Positions 11,445-22,865 of a DNA stretch of 64,000 nt are shown piece by piece. The notes under the pieces were generated by a model. The model was not told where the DNA came from, ran no database searches, and worked only from the letters and a program-made list of their open reading frames with translations. The position numbers and the translations under genes are program-made. Source of the stretch: Blastocystis hominis. Taxonomy: Eukaryota > Sar > Bigyra > Opalinata > Blastocystidae. Location: assembly GCF_000151665.1 (NCBI RefSeq), contig NW_013171822.1:358510-422509 (forward strand). The letters run 5' to 3'. Position 1 is the first letter of the stretch. Each line of letters starts with the position of its first letter.

Positions 11445-11947
11445 TTAAAGGGTGAAAAATCCGTACAACAAAAACAATATTATTCTTAGTGTTTATTATT
11501 AACCTATGACGTATAGTGATTCGTTTACCCCCTGCCCATTAGGGGTCGATTTCCTCGAGGAGTTGACACAGAGAATAGATTTTTAATGACGTTATATTCC
11601 TATTCCAATGGTTAGAATGTGTGGGAGTGAAAGTTTTCGATATCGGAAACGAAAAGTATAAGCAGTTAAATTTGCTCATTTTCGGTTGATCGATAGTGGG
11701 AAGTTGAAGGGAAGGAGAGAGATTGATAAACCGAAATGCATTTTTAATTAATGAAAATACGTAGGTTCTTTTAGGTATGTGCAAAATAAAAAGAGCACAT
11801 AGGATCCACACAAAATAAAAATCTTCTTTACACTTTGACACAACCCACCACTTTCGTACCTCATTCTCCCTTTTCCAAGCCAAATCTAGACACGCCCATA
11901 CATCATTATCTCTTCCAGTATAAAACAAACACGACGAAAGCAGATCA
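11445..11947. other. intergenic, 503 bp, one unsupported ORF
   Basis: Lies between the flippase start and the PUF stop. It holds the PUF gene's 3' element (11924-11931). A minus-strand frame covers 11539-11988, but it overlaps the PUF 3' end and shows no family motif, so I do not call it a gene. Confidence 0.5.
11924..11931 (-). terminator. TGTTTGTT 3'-end element
   Basis: Exact motif 16 nt beyond the PUF-gene stop codon. Confidence 0.75.
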
Positions 11948-14875
11948 CTACTGGATGGCTGAGATCGGAGCAAAGTACTCAAACGCATTCAGCGCAGTAA
12001 GAATATGCCTTCCTCCAGTAGATCTTCCAAGCTCCCCTTTAAACGGAAGTATGGCATCGTACAGCACAAACACATTTTCTTTCCCACAATTATGGAAGAG
12101 ATTTTGAATGATGTAGTTAGCAAACTACGAGCAATAAGCAGAGAGCGCACTGCCGCCTACGTTATGATGCAAAATCGCTGGGAAGTGCGGAGACCCGACA
12201 ATCTCGCAGATGATTTGATAACGCACTTGTTCATCGGCGAGAACGATCACTTTCTCGATCACATTGCTGCTGTATTTCTGGCAGGAGTACTCCACCACGT
12301 GGCCGAACACCGACCGCGTCAGCAGCTCGCGTTCCTCGGGGCGTCCTCGCTCCAAAACGAACTAGAGCGTGAAAAGAGTTAAAAAAGAAAGCACTTGAAC
12401 GACGTAGTTTCCGAAGGGATTGGTGATGAGGAGATGCGCTTCGTGCAAAATCGCGTTCATTAATCGATTCCGGTAGAGAGGCGGAGCGCGCAGGAAGAAC
12501 TGCTGGATCACGCAGCAGCCATGGCGATGCGTGGCGATCTGGAGGGGAGGAGAAGGGAGGAGGAGAGTACATCGATGCAATGCTGGACGAGTTCTTCGAA
12601 TAAGGGCGTGCAGAACGACTCCGGAATGGATTGCAGACATCGCAGAATCACGTGGTTGCCGTTGGGGTGTGCGGCGAGATGAGCGATGTGGCCTTGCAGC
12701 GCGGCGAAAAGCGAGTCGATCATGCTGGGAGAGGAGCAATACTGCGCTTTAGGCCAAAGAGAAGGCGAAATACTTGGACAAGACTCTGCACGCAGCGCGT
12801 TCCGTGGATGTTCAGCGACGCGTCGATGACGAAATCGCGCACTGCGGAGAGCTACTCGAAAGCCCGCATCGAGGAGTACGATCTGCGCGCGCCGCTCCTC
12901 GCTACACACTTGAAGGAGCATTTGGAAGACGTAGTTCCCGAAGGGGTCCGTCATGAGCTCGCGCAGACTGCTCTGCAGCTCCTCGAAGATCTCCGTCACC
13001 GCGGCGGGGCTCGCGGTCAGCAGGATCTGCTGCAGCGCGCGGCAGCCGTTGTAGTTCTTGGCCATGTCCACGACGTGGTCGCGCAGGCCTTTGAGGTCGA
13101 CTTGCCCTCGCTCGGAGTCGGGGCGAGATCGCGATTTGGACTTGGATTTGGACTTGGAGCGAGGTTGCAGTGGAGCTTGATTTGAGTTTTGGCTTGGGTT
13201 CTGGTTCTGGTTTTGATTCTGGTTTTGGAAAAGTCGGTCGTCGGAGGCTTTGGAGTCTGGACGAGAAGCGCGCTTCTGCTTGGCGTCGCGATCTCGATCT
13301 CTGGGAGTGAGGCCACTTCCCTTCGCCCACTTGCGAGAGGAGCGAGGCTCGGGCTTGGGCTCGGTGGGAGCGTTGGGAACTGGCGGATGAATTGGGCAAT
13401 TCCCAACGCACATGCCGGACATGCTGGACGCGCTGGACTCGCTCGGCGCATTGGAAGCATTCAAAACACGCGCGGCGGCCGGTTTGTCCGGCTCGGTGGG
13501 TCCTAAATGACCGGCTCCCGCTACACTCTTCGCATTGACATTGGCATTAACAGTAGCATTAACAGTGGCATTGATAGTAGCATTGGCATTGACTCGTATC
13601 TGGGAAGAGGAAGTCGGTCGAGGACTCAGACGGCCGTTGGTATTGGCGCGTGGACTGCAGTTTGGATTGAGGCTCTCGCTCGCATGGCTCGCATGGCTCG
13701 CGTCCGCTCCGCTGAGACCGGCCATTCCCCCCACGGGTCCCGGCTCGGCGGGGTTCAGCGCGCCCTTCCCCATCGGATTCCCGGCGCCCTGGCCGCGCAG
13801 CGATCCATAGCTCGCATAGGCCGAGTAGGCGCCGTACCCTCCGTACCCTCCATATCCCCCGTACACTCCGTTGGGTCCGTTGGGTCCGTTGGGTCCGTTG
13901 GGTCCGTTGGGCCCATTGAGTCCACTGGGCCCATTCTGAACATTTGTCCCCATACCTCCCAAATTGGGTCCGCTGGAGCGAGCGGGCGGGGAGATCGGGA
14001 GGGAGGCGGCAGAGTCCTTGAAGTCCGGCTGGGAATAGGGAGAGAGAAGGGAGGGCGAAGCGGCGCCCGAGGGCAGACGATGAGTTCGCGATCCGTTCCA
14101 ACGATAGGAGTCGTGGGAGAGGGAATAGTCGACACTGCCGGGACGATCCGTGCGAATGAAGGAGGTGCTGAGGGCGTAAAAGGACGATTCGGAGGGAGAG
14201 CGAGCCGAAAATGGATGGTCGTAATAGCTGGAAGAGGGCTGCGTGGGACTGAAAAAGGGATTGAAAGAATGGATTGTGGGCGTCGAAGACATGAGGTAGG
14301 TGTGGGAAGGAGCGTCTTCTTCCATAACGTCTTGCAGATTGGGGAGGGACAGATCAACGTCGGGAACTGGAGGAGACAAACGAGGACGACGTGTTTCAGA
14401 GTGAATATCTTGGGACACACATGGGAGCTGGCTAAAAGAACTAGATGAGGGGATTGTGTGGGAGGACTGGGAAGAATGAGAGGAAAGGGAAGAACACAAA
14501 GCATTCACTCCAGAATTGGTAGATATCTGGCTTTTAGCGTCAGCAACGAATCATACAATTCCATTCTGCGCAGGAGAAACTGTTGAATTCCCAGAAAGCG
14601 GGAGCGAAAATTCATCTAAGAAAGATCGATTGCTTTCCATTGGACCACTTGTGCTGACATTAGGTCGGGGCAGTGCGTCAAGTTCGCAAGGTCTGGTTTC
14701 ACAGAGTACGAACAAATCTTACTCGGGTGTTAAAACATATGGCTTCACATAGTTCCTTGGAAGGCCATAGGAGTCATCAAGAGAAAACATACTATCTTGC
14801 GTAGGAAGTTCATCCCATTGCTCTACACCTTACTAGAAAAATAAGCAGTGTACCAATTGGATAGGCATTGTTCAT
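11948..14875 (-). CDS. Pumilio/PUF RNA-binding protein
   Basis: Start at 14875 (MNNAYPIEQWDELP) joined by introns of 31, 30 and 30 bp to a long low-complexity N-terminal half with Ser/Pro-rich sequence, NGP repeats and GYG repeats. The C-terminal part holds PUF helical repeats with the usual RNA-contact triplets and the (F/Y)GNYVxQ pattern: YNGCRALQQIL, DPFGNYVFQMLLQ, HPNGNHVILRCLQ, HRHGCCVIQQFF, NPFGNYVVQ, FGHVVEYSCQKYSSNVIEK and FANYIIQNLF. About eight repeats can be counted, each with its own intron context (a 36-bp intron precedes FANYIIQ). PUF proteins bind 3' UTRs and repress or localise mRNAs. The 3' UTRs of this organism are very short or absent, so target sites may be unusual. Confidence 0.88.
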
Positions 14876-15140
14876 CTCTCTTTTCGAGTTAGCTTATTTA
14901 CCTAAACACACACGTAATTATTCCTTAAATCGATAGACAACTGTATGCTGCTGACTTTTGATAATCAAGAATCCCGATTTGATTACTGTTTATGACGAAT
15001 AAATTGATTTTCGGAAAATTATTATGAGATTCTTAAAACACTGTGTGATCCCGTTACGCATAGCAAATATCGTCAATTATCGATTTTCGAAATGAAGAAA
15101 TCACAGAGAGTAGGTCATTTTTTCGTTACCTATTCGCCAA
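14876..15140. promoter_or_regulatory. divergent intergenic region PUF/MIF
   Basis: 265-bp AT-rich spacer between two head-to-head start codons, presumably holding both promoters. No specific element is recognised. Confidence 0.45.
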
Positions 15141-15523
15141 ATGCCCTGCCTTCGCGTGTTTACCAATGTTGATGCTGACAAATCCACTCTGAATGCCTTC
15201 TTAAAGGAGGCTTCCGCCATGGTTGCTAAGGAGCTCAGAAAGCCTGAGAGGTACGATCTGGCTATGTCTTTGTATTATCCCTTAGTTATGTAACTGTTTC
15301 CTGTATTGCAAATCAGGCTATGCTGTGGGGAGGAGTCGATGTCCCTTGTGCTCAGATTTACCTCATGAGTCTTGGCGGACTGAACGAGAACGTGAATTCT
15401 AACATTTCCAAGAAGCTTGCTGCTCTCCTGAAGAAGCACTTCCAGATTGAGTCTGATCACTACTATATCCACTTCATTGAGGCGGAGGGATACATGATTG
15501 GATATGACGGTGCCACTTTCTAG
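15141..15523 (+). CDS. macrophage migration inhibitory factor (MIF) homologue
   Basis: Two exons with a 35-bp intron give 115 residues, exactly the size of animal MIF. The start MPCLRVFTNV exposes Pro-1 after methionine removal, the catalytic base of the tautomerase. The lysine in ELRKPES aligns with Lys32. YVTVSCIANQAMLWGGV and GLNENVNSNISKKL match the second beta-alpha unit. The CALC redox motif of human MIF is not conserved: only the first cysteine is present (CAQI). There is no signal peptide, as in other MIFs, which leave cells by a non-classical route. In parasites MIF homologues can mimic host cytokine; whether this one does is inference. Confidence 0.93.
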
Positions 15524-15538
15524 TCATTTTTTGTTCGA

Positions 15539-15546
15539 AACAAACA
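15539..15546 (-). terminator. TGTTTGTT 3'-end element
   Basis: Exact minus-strand motif 34 nt beyond the stop of the RAD51-like gene, in the convergent gap with MIF. Confidence 0.65.
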
Positions 15547-15579
15547 AAGGACACACCACACACTCCTTGCGTCGTTATT

Positions 15580-16668
15580 TCAAAGGATTGAAAACGAGGA
15601 ACAACCTACAATTCGTTTGAATGAATCAATACAAACAGAATCGGGACTCTTGTCACTCAATACACGATTGTTTTCCTTTTGCAAGAAGTCGAGCTTACAG
15701 TCAAATAAATAACTAAATGAGAGAGAATATCTCCACGATATACTATAGGTTTGAATGAAGAGCATTGCGCAACTCGCCCTCATTTGTTTTTCGCGTCTGG
15801 TTTACCATCTAGAGTTTTGAAGGATTGAAAAAAGAAGCAAACAATGACAGGTAGTTTGAACTGGATGCACAGATACCGGAAATACAGCAAGAGATGGGTG
15901 AGAAAAGATCGGCCGTTTGCGTTATCGAATGAAAACAGCGGCAAAAACAACGGAGTGATACTATCCACGATGATGCAACCCCATCTGTGAGGTTGGAGAA
16001 TCTAGAGAATCAGGTCTCGACATGGAGGGGTTACAGCTGCATATTTCTCTGCAATATCAAAAAGGGAATACGCAGAATCCACGTTCTCGATGTATAAATC
16101 TTGTAGGCATGAAACATCGGATACTCCCTGGCTTTGGAGCATCTCTATGACGCGATCCAACACAAAACTGCATCCATGCTGAATATACAACACTTTTCTG
16201 TGGTGGCGAATACACCAACACATCATAGAAAGCGCAAATTGCGTTTTTCCGGAGCCTGGAGGTCCAGAAAGGATCGATAATGCGTGTTTTAAGAAAGTTT
16301 CGCCCAAAAACAGATCAATTCTATGCGTAACAATCCAGCAAACATTTCGACATTTCATTTCCAACGGAAGCCAACGGATGTGTCATCTCGTCCGAGAGAA
16401 GAGAAGGCAAAGACCAGGTCTCCGAGGTGAGTGAACCGCATATTTGACTATAGAGAGCATCCACTTCCTACATCCAAAACTATCTGTAACAATACGGTCA
16501 TGGGCATGCCAGTCTTTTTGGCAAATAGAGATTTATCAATATTTAAGATATCAAGCACTACAGTGAGAGGAAAGGACGAAACTTACGGGTATGGGCTCTA
16601 GGGAATGCTTGGTGGATACTGTTTTTCACCTCCTGCGTGATATCAATCGAAGAAGCAATTCTCCACAT
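15580..16668 (-). CDS. RAD51 paralogue (RecA-like recombinase)
   Basis: Seven exons with introns of 29, 28, 31, 33, 34 and 31 bp give 300 residues. A helical N-terminal region (LLDILNIDKSLFAKKTGM) precedes the ATPase core. Walker A is SILSGPPGSGKTQFALSMM, Walker B is the hydrophobic strand GCIIVDSITPLF, and a RecA-type NQ element reads VIMVNQTRKTNEGEL. The protein lacks the C-terminal length of RAD51/DMC1 and fits a paralogue such as RAD51D or XRCC2; which one needs phylogeny. RAD51 paralogues mediate RAD51 loading in homologous recombination. It is head-to-head with FAN1 with only 72 bp between start codons. Confidence 0.8.
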
Positions 16669-16740
16669 CAAACACTGAAATCACAAAATCGTCCCGATTC
16701 TTGGAGTTGATTACGATTTCAAATAAACTGGAGACTGGGT
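16669..16740. promoter_or_regulatory. 72-bp shared divergent promoter of two repair genes
   Basis: All the sequence available between the start codons of the RAD51-like gene and FAN1; any bidirectional promoter must lie here or within the coding regions. No element recognised. Confidence 0.5.
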
Positions 16741-19700
16741 ATGGAACAAGATGTGGCTGACCAAGGCATTCCGACGGTCAAGCTATCAGTGAAAATCCTA
16801 GACACTCTGTGCAACTATGCCCTTTCCTCATACAAAACCATTTTTTCTCGTGATGAATTGGACCTAATTGACAGAATCATGCACTGCTCTTCCGATGGAA
16901 AGAGTTTGTTGTATGCCATGTGACGGTTTCCGTTTTCTGTAATCATGTAGATACCAGCGAAAGTCCAAATTCTTTTCCCCAGTTCTTGTAAAGTCAAAGT
17001 GCGAGATTTGGCTTCTGTACGTAGTAGCAAGGATTTCACTAGCAGACTACTTTAGAATTGTGCAACAGCAAGATTTTAGTGACGTGCACAAAGAATGACG
17101 TGAGTTCGCTGCTGCCGAGACTCACACTGAAAGACTTGCAAAAGGTTGTGATATCGCAGGGAATGGAGTCTCTGGTGTCTTCGAAGTTGTTTTTTCCTTT
17201 CCTATCTGATTGCTTGTAGGGACCTGAACTCAAAGCAATCTCTGCTTTCCTTTTTAAACTCGATTCTCCCCTATAATGACAATAGCAGCAATTTGTTTTC
17301 AATTGTGTGCCGTGAGCTGGGAACTCCCTTCACTCTCGATCCCGAAATGAGTCGCTTGTTCTCTTTGCTCTACTTTCTTTACTCTCCATACAACTCGTAA
17401 TCGCTTCCACTTCTTCTCAAAGCAAAGAAATTCAGCAGAATTGATCCATCATCTTGAAATGCGTCGTTTCCCCTCTTACTTTTTATTTCCAAAAATTCCC
17501 TTGTTTTCGAGCAGAGAATCGTTGGATGCGTAATGAAATCACGGCATCCTTGTTGTCTAGTTTTGTTGTCGCCAAACAGATTTCGCAAAGGATCGACAGC
17601 TCCACTCTCGCCTCCATTTCTCCAGACGATCTGAATGTACTCTTATCGGCTCTGGTTTCCACGATTACTACCATTTCGGTGGGTTCCAGTGTTGGAAACT
17701 CGCCTTCAAGCCAGTATTTGCATCAGTTAGTGATGCAAATCGTTTGCTCTTTTACTCCCTATTGGGACTATTGGACCCAAATTCCAATCAAAGAAGGGTC
17801 CTGCACGTCCGAAATAGGAAACCACCTTCTAAGCCTCATTCTCTTTCTCCGAGCATTCGCAAAGAACGAAAAGCCATTGGCAGAACCGTTCGATCGATCG
17901 GTGTTGCAAGTGAACGTGGCTTTCAATGACCCGCAGGACGTGAATTCAATGCAGTGCCGCGAGGATTGTGTGGAGGATGTGTTTTGTCAGGAGCGTTTCG
18001 TGTCATTGGGTCGTTTTTATGGGTACAAAGCGATTTTGATCAACCTTTGCGTGCGTCTTTTTCAGTTTCTCAAGAAAGATTCTGATTTGTTTATTCTGGC
18101 AGTTTCATTGCTGGGAGTCGAACCGTATCGAGGTAGAAACGTGGAAACAGGGTACCCCACAGAGTCGGACCGATGCTGTTGTTGGCGCGTTTTGGTTCAA
18201 AGCAGTTCGAAAATTCACTTGAAATCGGTTTTGCTTCGAATCATCGAATTCGCTTTGGAAGACCCTTCCGGTTTCGATCGAATTCTTTTTCTATGGGTAG
18301 TGCAAGGCGAGGTTCGATGGCAGCTGCGCGATAAATTCTTTCAGTGCGCCGTGCCGCCGTTTCGATTCAACGTGAAACGTCCTCGCGATCTTCCGTTTTC
18401 GATTCGCTACGTGAAAGATCTTCCGATGCGAGGGCGCGTGGGAGCGAAGAACGTTTATTTTAACGATGCGAACGAGGGCATCACCGTAGAACAAATCGCG
18501 TTGGAGTACTACGAGAAAGAGTTCGGGTATGAAGGCATCCACGACGAAGGCCAGTCGCTTCGTGAGCTTTGGAATGGAGCGTTAAGTGCAGGGCAGTTGT
18601 TTGTGCTTCTGCTGTGGGATTTTATTTACTTCCCGGTCCCGTTTGCGTTCCAGAATCGAAGCCAGACCATTCCGATCGATTACGGGTCGTCGTTGTTTTA
18701 TGAGGCGCGGAAGCCTTTCATTGACGAATGGCTGGCGCAGTTGAGTCGGCTATCCGACGCTCAAATCCAAAGTGAGGATGTGAAAATGCTTTGATTCGAA
18801 GCACTGGTGCAAAACAGCATCGAACAGCATCGAAACGTCGCCTCTCCGATCCAGTGGGACAAACTCGACGATCGTACTCGCTTCCTCTTTCATTCCTTCT
18901 CATTTCGCTAGAATGGCTCGCTCGCCTCGCGTTTCATTTGGGCGCTCCGCGCATTGCCTCCATTCTCGCGCGCGCCGTGCGAAACGGCTCGCTGTATATG
19001 AAAGGACTGCCCGATCTGACGCTGGTTCGCGATCCCTCCAGAGAGATCGGAATGCCCAGCGTGCTGTTTGTGGAAGTGAAGGGAGAAAACGATCGGTTGC
19101 AGCCGGACCAATCGGATTGGATCCAGTTTTTCATGGAGAAATCGGTCAATTTTGAGTTGTGCAAAATAGGCGTGATTTTTGGAGTTGATGTGTAGATTTC
19201 GCGATCGGAGGAGAATGGGGTTGTGAAGATGAGCTCGAATTTGGTTCTATCGAAATTGGATCAAGAGCTGATGAAGTCGAATGTGGAGATGCCAAAAAAA
19301 GAGCCGAATTCGGTGCTTCCTAATCGATCGCAGCTTTTCAATTCGGCGTTGAGTTTGTTTTCGGACGAAGAACGAAGCGAAGAGTCGAAGGAAGAGAAGC
19401 AGCAGCAGCAGCAGCAGCAGCAGGAGAAAGAGAAAGAGAAAGAGGAGAAGGAGAAGGAGAAGGAACAGCCAATGGAACCCAAGAATTCTGTGGAGAAGGA
19501 TGCTCTGGTCTTCTCGAATGAGGCTTCATCGCATCCAAATTCGCAGGCTTCGCCCATTGATCCAGTTTCGACGCTCCAATCGGCTCGTTCCAACGCTTCA
19601 GACAGCGATGTGCTGCTCATTCCAATCAACGCTCTCTTCAATTCGCGCTCCAAGTCCCAAGAAAGCAGCCAGGAAGCGCGGAGACGCAGCTCGGAACTGT

Positions 19701-19825
19701 CGTCGAGCCAGGAAGGAGCGAAGCGAAAGCGACGACAAAGCAGCGATCCGCTGCGGGAAGAGGGAAAAAAGCGAAAGAAGAAACCTCTGAACAATCGACT
19801 CATCACCTCATTCTTTGGCAAATAA
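16741..19825 (+). CDS. FAN1: FAN1-like structure-specific nuclease with C-terminal extension
   Basis: Multi-exon. The core contains FAN1-typical sequence (DFIYFPVPFAFQNR, SPIQWDKL) and ends in a VRR-NUC domain with catalytic residues in GLPDLTLV and FVEVKGENDRLQPDQ. Introns of 30 and 38 bp were needed to join the VRR-NUC exons (near 18770-18912). A 24-bp intron at 19172-19195 removes the in-frame TAG and continues the frame into a further 200 residues. This tail has a polyQ run, an acidic Lys/Glu block, a Ser-rich stretch, a basic patch KRKKK and the terminal LNNRLITSFFGK, which resembles a PCNA-interacting (PIP) box. FAN1 unhooks interstrand crosslinks. If the 24-bp intron is wrong, the tail would be a separate gene starting at 19229. 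The middle exons (17040-17460) are only partly resolved. Confidence 0.82.
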
Positions 19826-19881
19826 CAAATGAATCAAATTGTAATGTAATGAATTGTATTATTCCATGCATTATTTGTTAT

Positions 19882-19889
19882 ATCAAACA
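19882..19889 (-). terminator. TGTTTGAT, variant 3'-end element
   Basis: Seven of eight bases match TGTTTGTT. It lies 4 nt past base 19894, where cleavage would leave T after a complete codon and poly(A) would make UAA for the rhodanese-pseudophosphatase gene. Confidence 0.5.
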
Positions 19890-21955
19890 AGAAAACACAG
19901 GGAAAGAATGAACGCTTTGCGAAGCCATCCAAAACAACCACCCGCGTCATGAACACTTCCCTCCTCCGCGAGTTGAATGAATCGTTCAATGAGGAACGGA
20001 ATAAACTTGGCGAGCGACCTCTGCTTGTAGTTGTTCATGCAAAAGAACACGCTGACTACGATCAAACCCATGCTCTACACCCACTTCCAATCATCTCAAT
20101 CTCATCTTTCCCGCACATTTCCATATATTTCACAGTCAGCAACGCTTCCAACCATCCCACAAAGAACGAAACGCTCTCTTCAACGCCCGATTTCACTCTC
20201 TCCAATTCGCTATCCTTGGCCAACCATTCCAGCAACACCGGATTTCCCGTGTATCCGCACTCCCACTCCTCCCAGCGAGCCAGCAGCTGCATCGAACACG
20301 CCGCACATCGCAAGGCTGCGCGCTGCGTAGCGCGTCGAGGGCAATTCAAAGAGGAATTGAGAAGACTGCGGAGCGAACGGAAGTGGGAAAGAAGGAAGGG
20401 AAGCGCAATGGCGGTGGAAAGAGCGGAACTGGCACAATCGATGAGCAAATGAAGGAGAATGGGTTGGATGGAAGGAGAAGCTTGGAGGAGTGGAATGGAA
20501 AATAGAGTGTCAAAGATGGAGAGAAGAAGCTGAAGCATTTCGGCGGACTCCAATTGAATGGTTTGGAAGCAAACTAATCAAAAGAAAAAGAGCATTGCGT
20601 TCTACTCGAAAGCAAATCGAGCAAAGGAAACAGCGAATCGACTTGCCATTGCCGAATCGCAGACTGCAGAAGCGAGTGAATTTGCGTCAGCTCGCCTTCT
20701 TCAATGCGGTGAAATCGCACGTGATCGGCTGGATCGCCTGGCGCTGAACTCGCTGCGGGTTCGACTGTGAAACAAAGATCGGAAATAGTGCCGATTTCTG
20801 GAGTCTCGAATTGGGCGGAAAACGAGTAAATCTTCGATCGAATTCTATGCCCTATTTGTGTTTTCGTTGACCCACTTTGTCAAATTTTGGGACGATTTCT
20901 TCAAGTAAAAATTGTGCTGCGTCACATCCAGTTTCCATCCAGGAAATGAAACGCCCAGATCCGAGAGAGAAGCCGATTTCCAGTTGGATCGCAGGGTCTG
21001 CAACGCCGTTTCGATGGAAAACCCCGCGAGTCTCTGCAGTTGAACGGGTTTTTATTTCCCAACCATGAAATACAAGCAAAGAATTTGGGGCAAGTCGTCG
21101 TAAATATCATCACACAGGATTGCGATCCCACCTTTTTGAAGGAGAGCTGCGCAATGGCTCGAAATCGTACTGGTCCCGACTTCGCTGCACGCTTCAGCGA
21201 GCGAATAAAACCCGCGGGAATGCGAGGAAATATCGACGATGGACCGAATCGATAGGAACTTTTTCGCAGAAGCGTCGAGCGCTCTACTCGATAAAAAGAA
21301 AAATGGGGAATTGGACTGTGAGGTCACGTAGAGTTGTCTGGGGAGAATGCAAATGGGGAGGATCCCGTGGACGACGGCTGCGTGCTGAGAAGTGATAAAG
21401 GGAAAGAGATCAGCAAAGAATTCGAAAGAATCCTGGAGAGTGAGGAGTCGGAGAGGAAGAGGAAGCGATTGGTATTCTCGGTAAACAGCTTGTACCTGGC
21501 TTTCCTCTCCGTATAGGAGAAGATAAGCATGGCGATCCGATTCAAAAGGCACACTACACACAGATGAACTAATAGCGGCATGCGTTGAAGGGTCGTCTAT
21601 TTTGTCTAGGCTCTATTGTCGACAAGAATACAAATTACCAAAGGGAATCGATATCGCTCCCACAATATGATTCTTATCAAAATCGTCTCGAGAGCGGCAG
21701 TCAATCAGAATGACTTCTAGGTCCTGTGGTGACTAGATTACGAATATGGCAAACCTCGTTTTCCTTCGTTTCTTGAAGCATGTTGTAAAACCCGACGGAA
21801 TTACATGAACGGACATTAGCATACTTTGCCTCCTTTTTCTGTGAAGCCAAATCCTCTAAGACTCACAATTTGTCAAAAACACGACTTGCTAACTTTTTTG
21901 CACTATCGAGCAACTTATTGAATTCGACAGGCTTAATATAATCCGCTGTCTGCAT
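19883..21955 (-). CDS. rhodanese plus inactive dual-specificity phosphatase, helical C-terminal region
   Basis: Eight exons (introns 27, 31, 33, 30, 31, 32 and 29 bp) give about 619 residues. Residues about 50-150 are a rhodanese domain (EVILIDCRSRDDFDKNHIVG, later AYLLLYGEESQ). Next is a DSP-like domain (ILPRQLYVTSQSN, VDISSHSRG) in which the catalytic HCxxGxxRS loop is replaced by ILCDDIYDDLPQ: no Cys, no Arg. The domain order matches MK-STYX (STYXL1), a known pseudophosphatase. A 31-bp intron over the apparent TAG at 20845 keeps the frame open into a 270-residue all-helical region resembling a PUL/ARM-type repeat. I join the two halves because no 3' element lies between them and the C-terminal half has no start of its own. 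The genomic TGA at 19883 may be unused because poly(A) after 19894 would already give UAA. Confidence 0.68.
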
Positions 21956-22160
21956 AAAATCACAAAATGAATAGTTTCAATGATGTTCCTTCCTCTCGAC
22001 CCACCCTGCATGAAAGGCCAGTTTACGCGTACTATGTACTGCTTTGCTATTTCAACTTGTACCCACAGCAGAATCTAGAAATGTGAAAAATACACAGCTT
22101 TCTAATGAATCCATATTCCATCGTGTCACAAGAATAAGTCCCAAAAAACGAACTAACAGA
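21956..22160. promoter_or_regulatory. divergent intergenic region, 205 bp
   Basis: Between start codons of the pseudophosphatase gene (minus) and SDHC (plus). No coding sequence or recognised element; a 5' exon of the pseudophosphatase gene here is not excluded. Confidence 0.4.
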
Positions 22161-22779
22161 ATGCAACCAGCTCTTCTTTCTCGTAGCTGCACGGCTATGC
22201 TGCGATCTACACGATCGCTGGCGATGAAAGCTTCTCCTGTCTTGTTCCAGAGACCTTTGTCGTAAGTGGATTCTATTTGGTGTTTAGCGATCTAGTTACA
22301 TCGAGGAGCAGTACGCTCGTGGAAGAATGGTTTCTCCCCATCTTTCCATCTACAAGGTTCGCTGGGCTACCATGTCTTCGGGTTGCCATCGTTTGACCGG
22401 TTTGGGTCTTTGGATGGGTGTGCATTCGCTTTTTGTTGTAATCTCTAGGTTTCACCGCTGCGGGTATTACTGCTTGCTGTGGAGTGAGCGTGCCTGCTCT
22501 GATCGAGGCCATTAAGTTCCACCCTCTGATTCTTTACGGAGGCAAGTTCTTTTTGACTTATGCTCTTGGCTACCATTATGTGTGTGGTTTGAGACATATC
22601 GTGCGTGTTGCGTGTCCATATTTAATTTGTAGTATTATGAGTACTATCCGGATAGATTGACTTGGGATCACATCACAAGCAGTTCTCTGTTGATTATCTG
22701 GGGTATGTTCGCTGCCTCCCTCCTGCTGACATGGGCCAAACTGCCTGCCCTGAAGCCCAAAGAGAAGAAATCTGAATAA
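22161..22779 (+). CDS. SDHC: succinate dehydrogenase cytochrome b560 subunit
   Basis: Four exons with introns of 34, 31 and 32 bp give 173 residues. The first 34 residues are a basic, Ser/Arg-rich presequence ([19 protein letters not shown]), as for import into the mitochondrion-related organelle. The core begins with [10 protein letters not shown], the SDHC family motif, then [15 protein letters not shown] with the HRxTG ubiquinone/haem region, and three transmembrane helices including [11 protein letters not shown] with the second His cluster. SDHC anchors complex II in the inner membrane; Blastocystis is known to keep complex II in its anaerobic organelle. TGTTTGTT at 22825-22832. Confidence 0.93.
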
Positions 22780-22824
22780 CGAAACAATGATTTGTATTTG
22801 TATACGACCAACCACCTATTTGCT

Positions 22825-22832
22825 TGTTTGTT
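22825..22832 (+). terminator. TGTTTGTT 3'-end element
   Basis: Exact motif 45 nt after the SDHC stop, 34 bp before the convergent uS10 stop. Confidence 0.7.
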
Positions 22833-22865
22833 CTCATCAAACACGCTCTCCAATGGAAATCGTAT

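Noticed and set aside
11539..11988. 150-codon minus-strand frame
   Set aside because: Overlaps the PUF 3' end, no family motif, no good start and no 3' element.
13507..14448. 313-codon plus-strand frame
   Set aside because: Antisense of the low-complexity N-terminal half of the PUF gene; GSVGSVGSV repeats mirror its NGP repeats.
20845..20847. TAG as true stop of the rhodanese-pseudophosphatase gene
   Set aside because: No 3' element follows within several hundred bases, the next frame has no start codon, and a 31-bp intron joins both in phase; kept as the less likely alternative.
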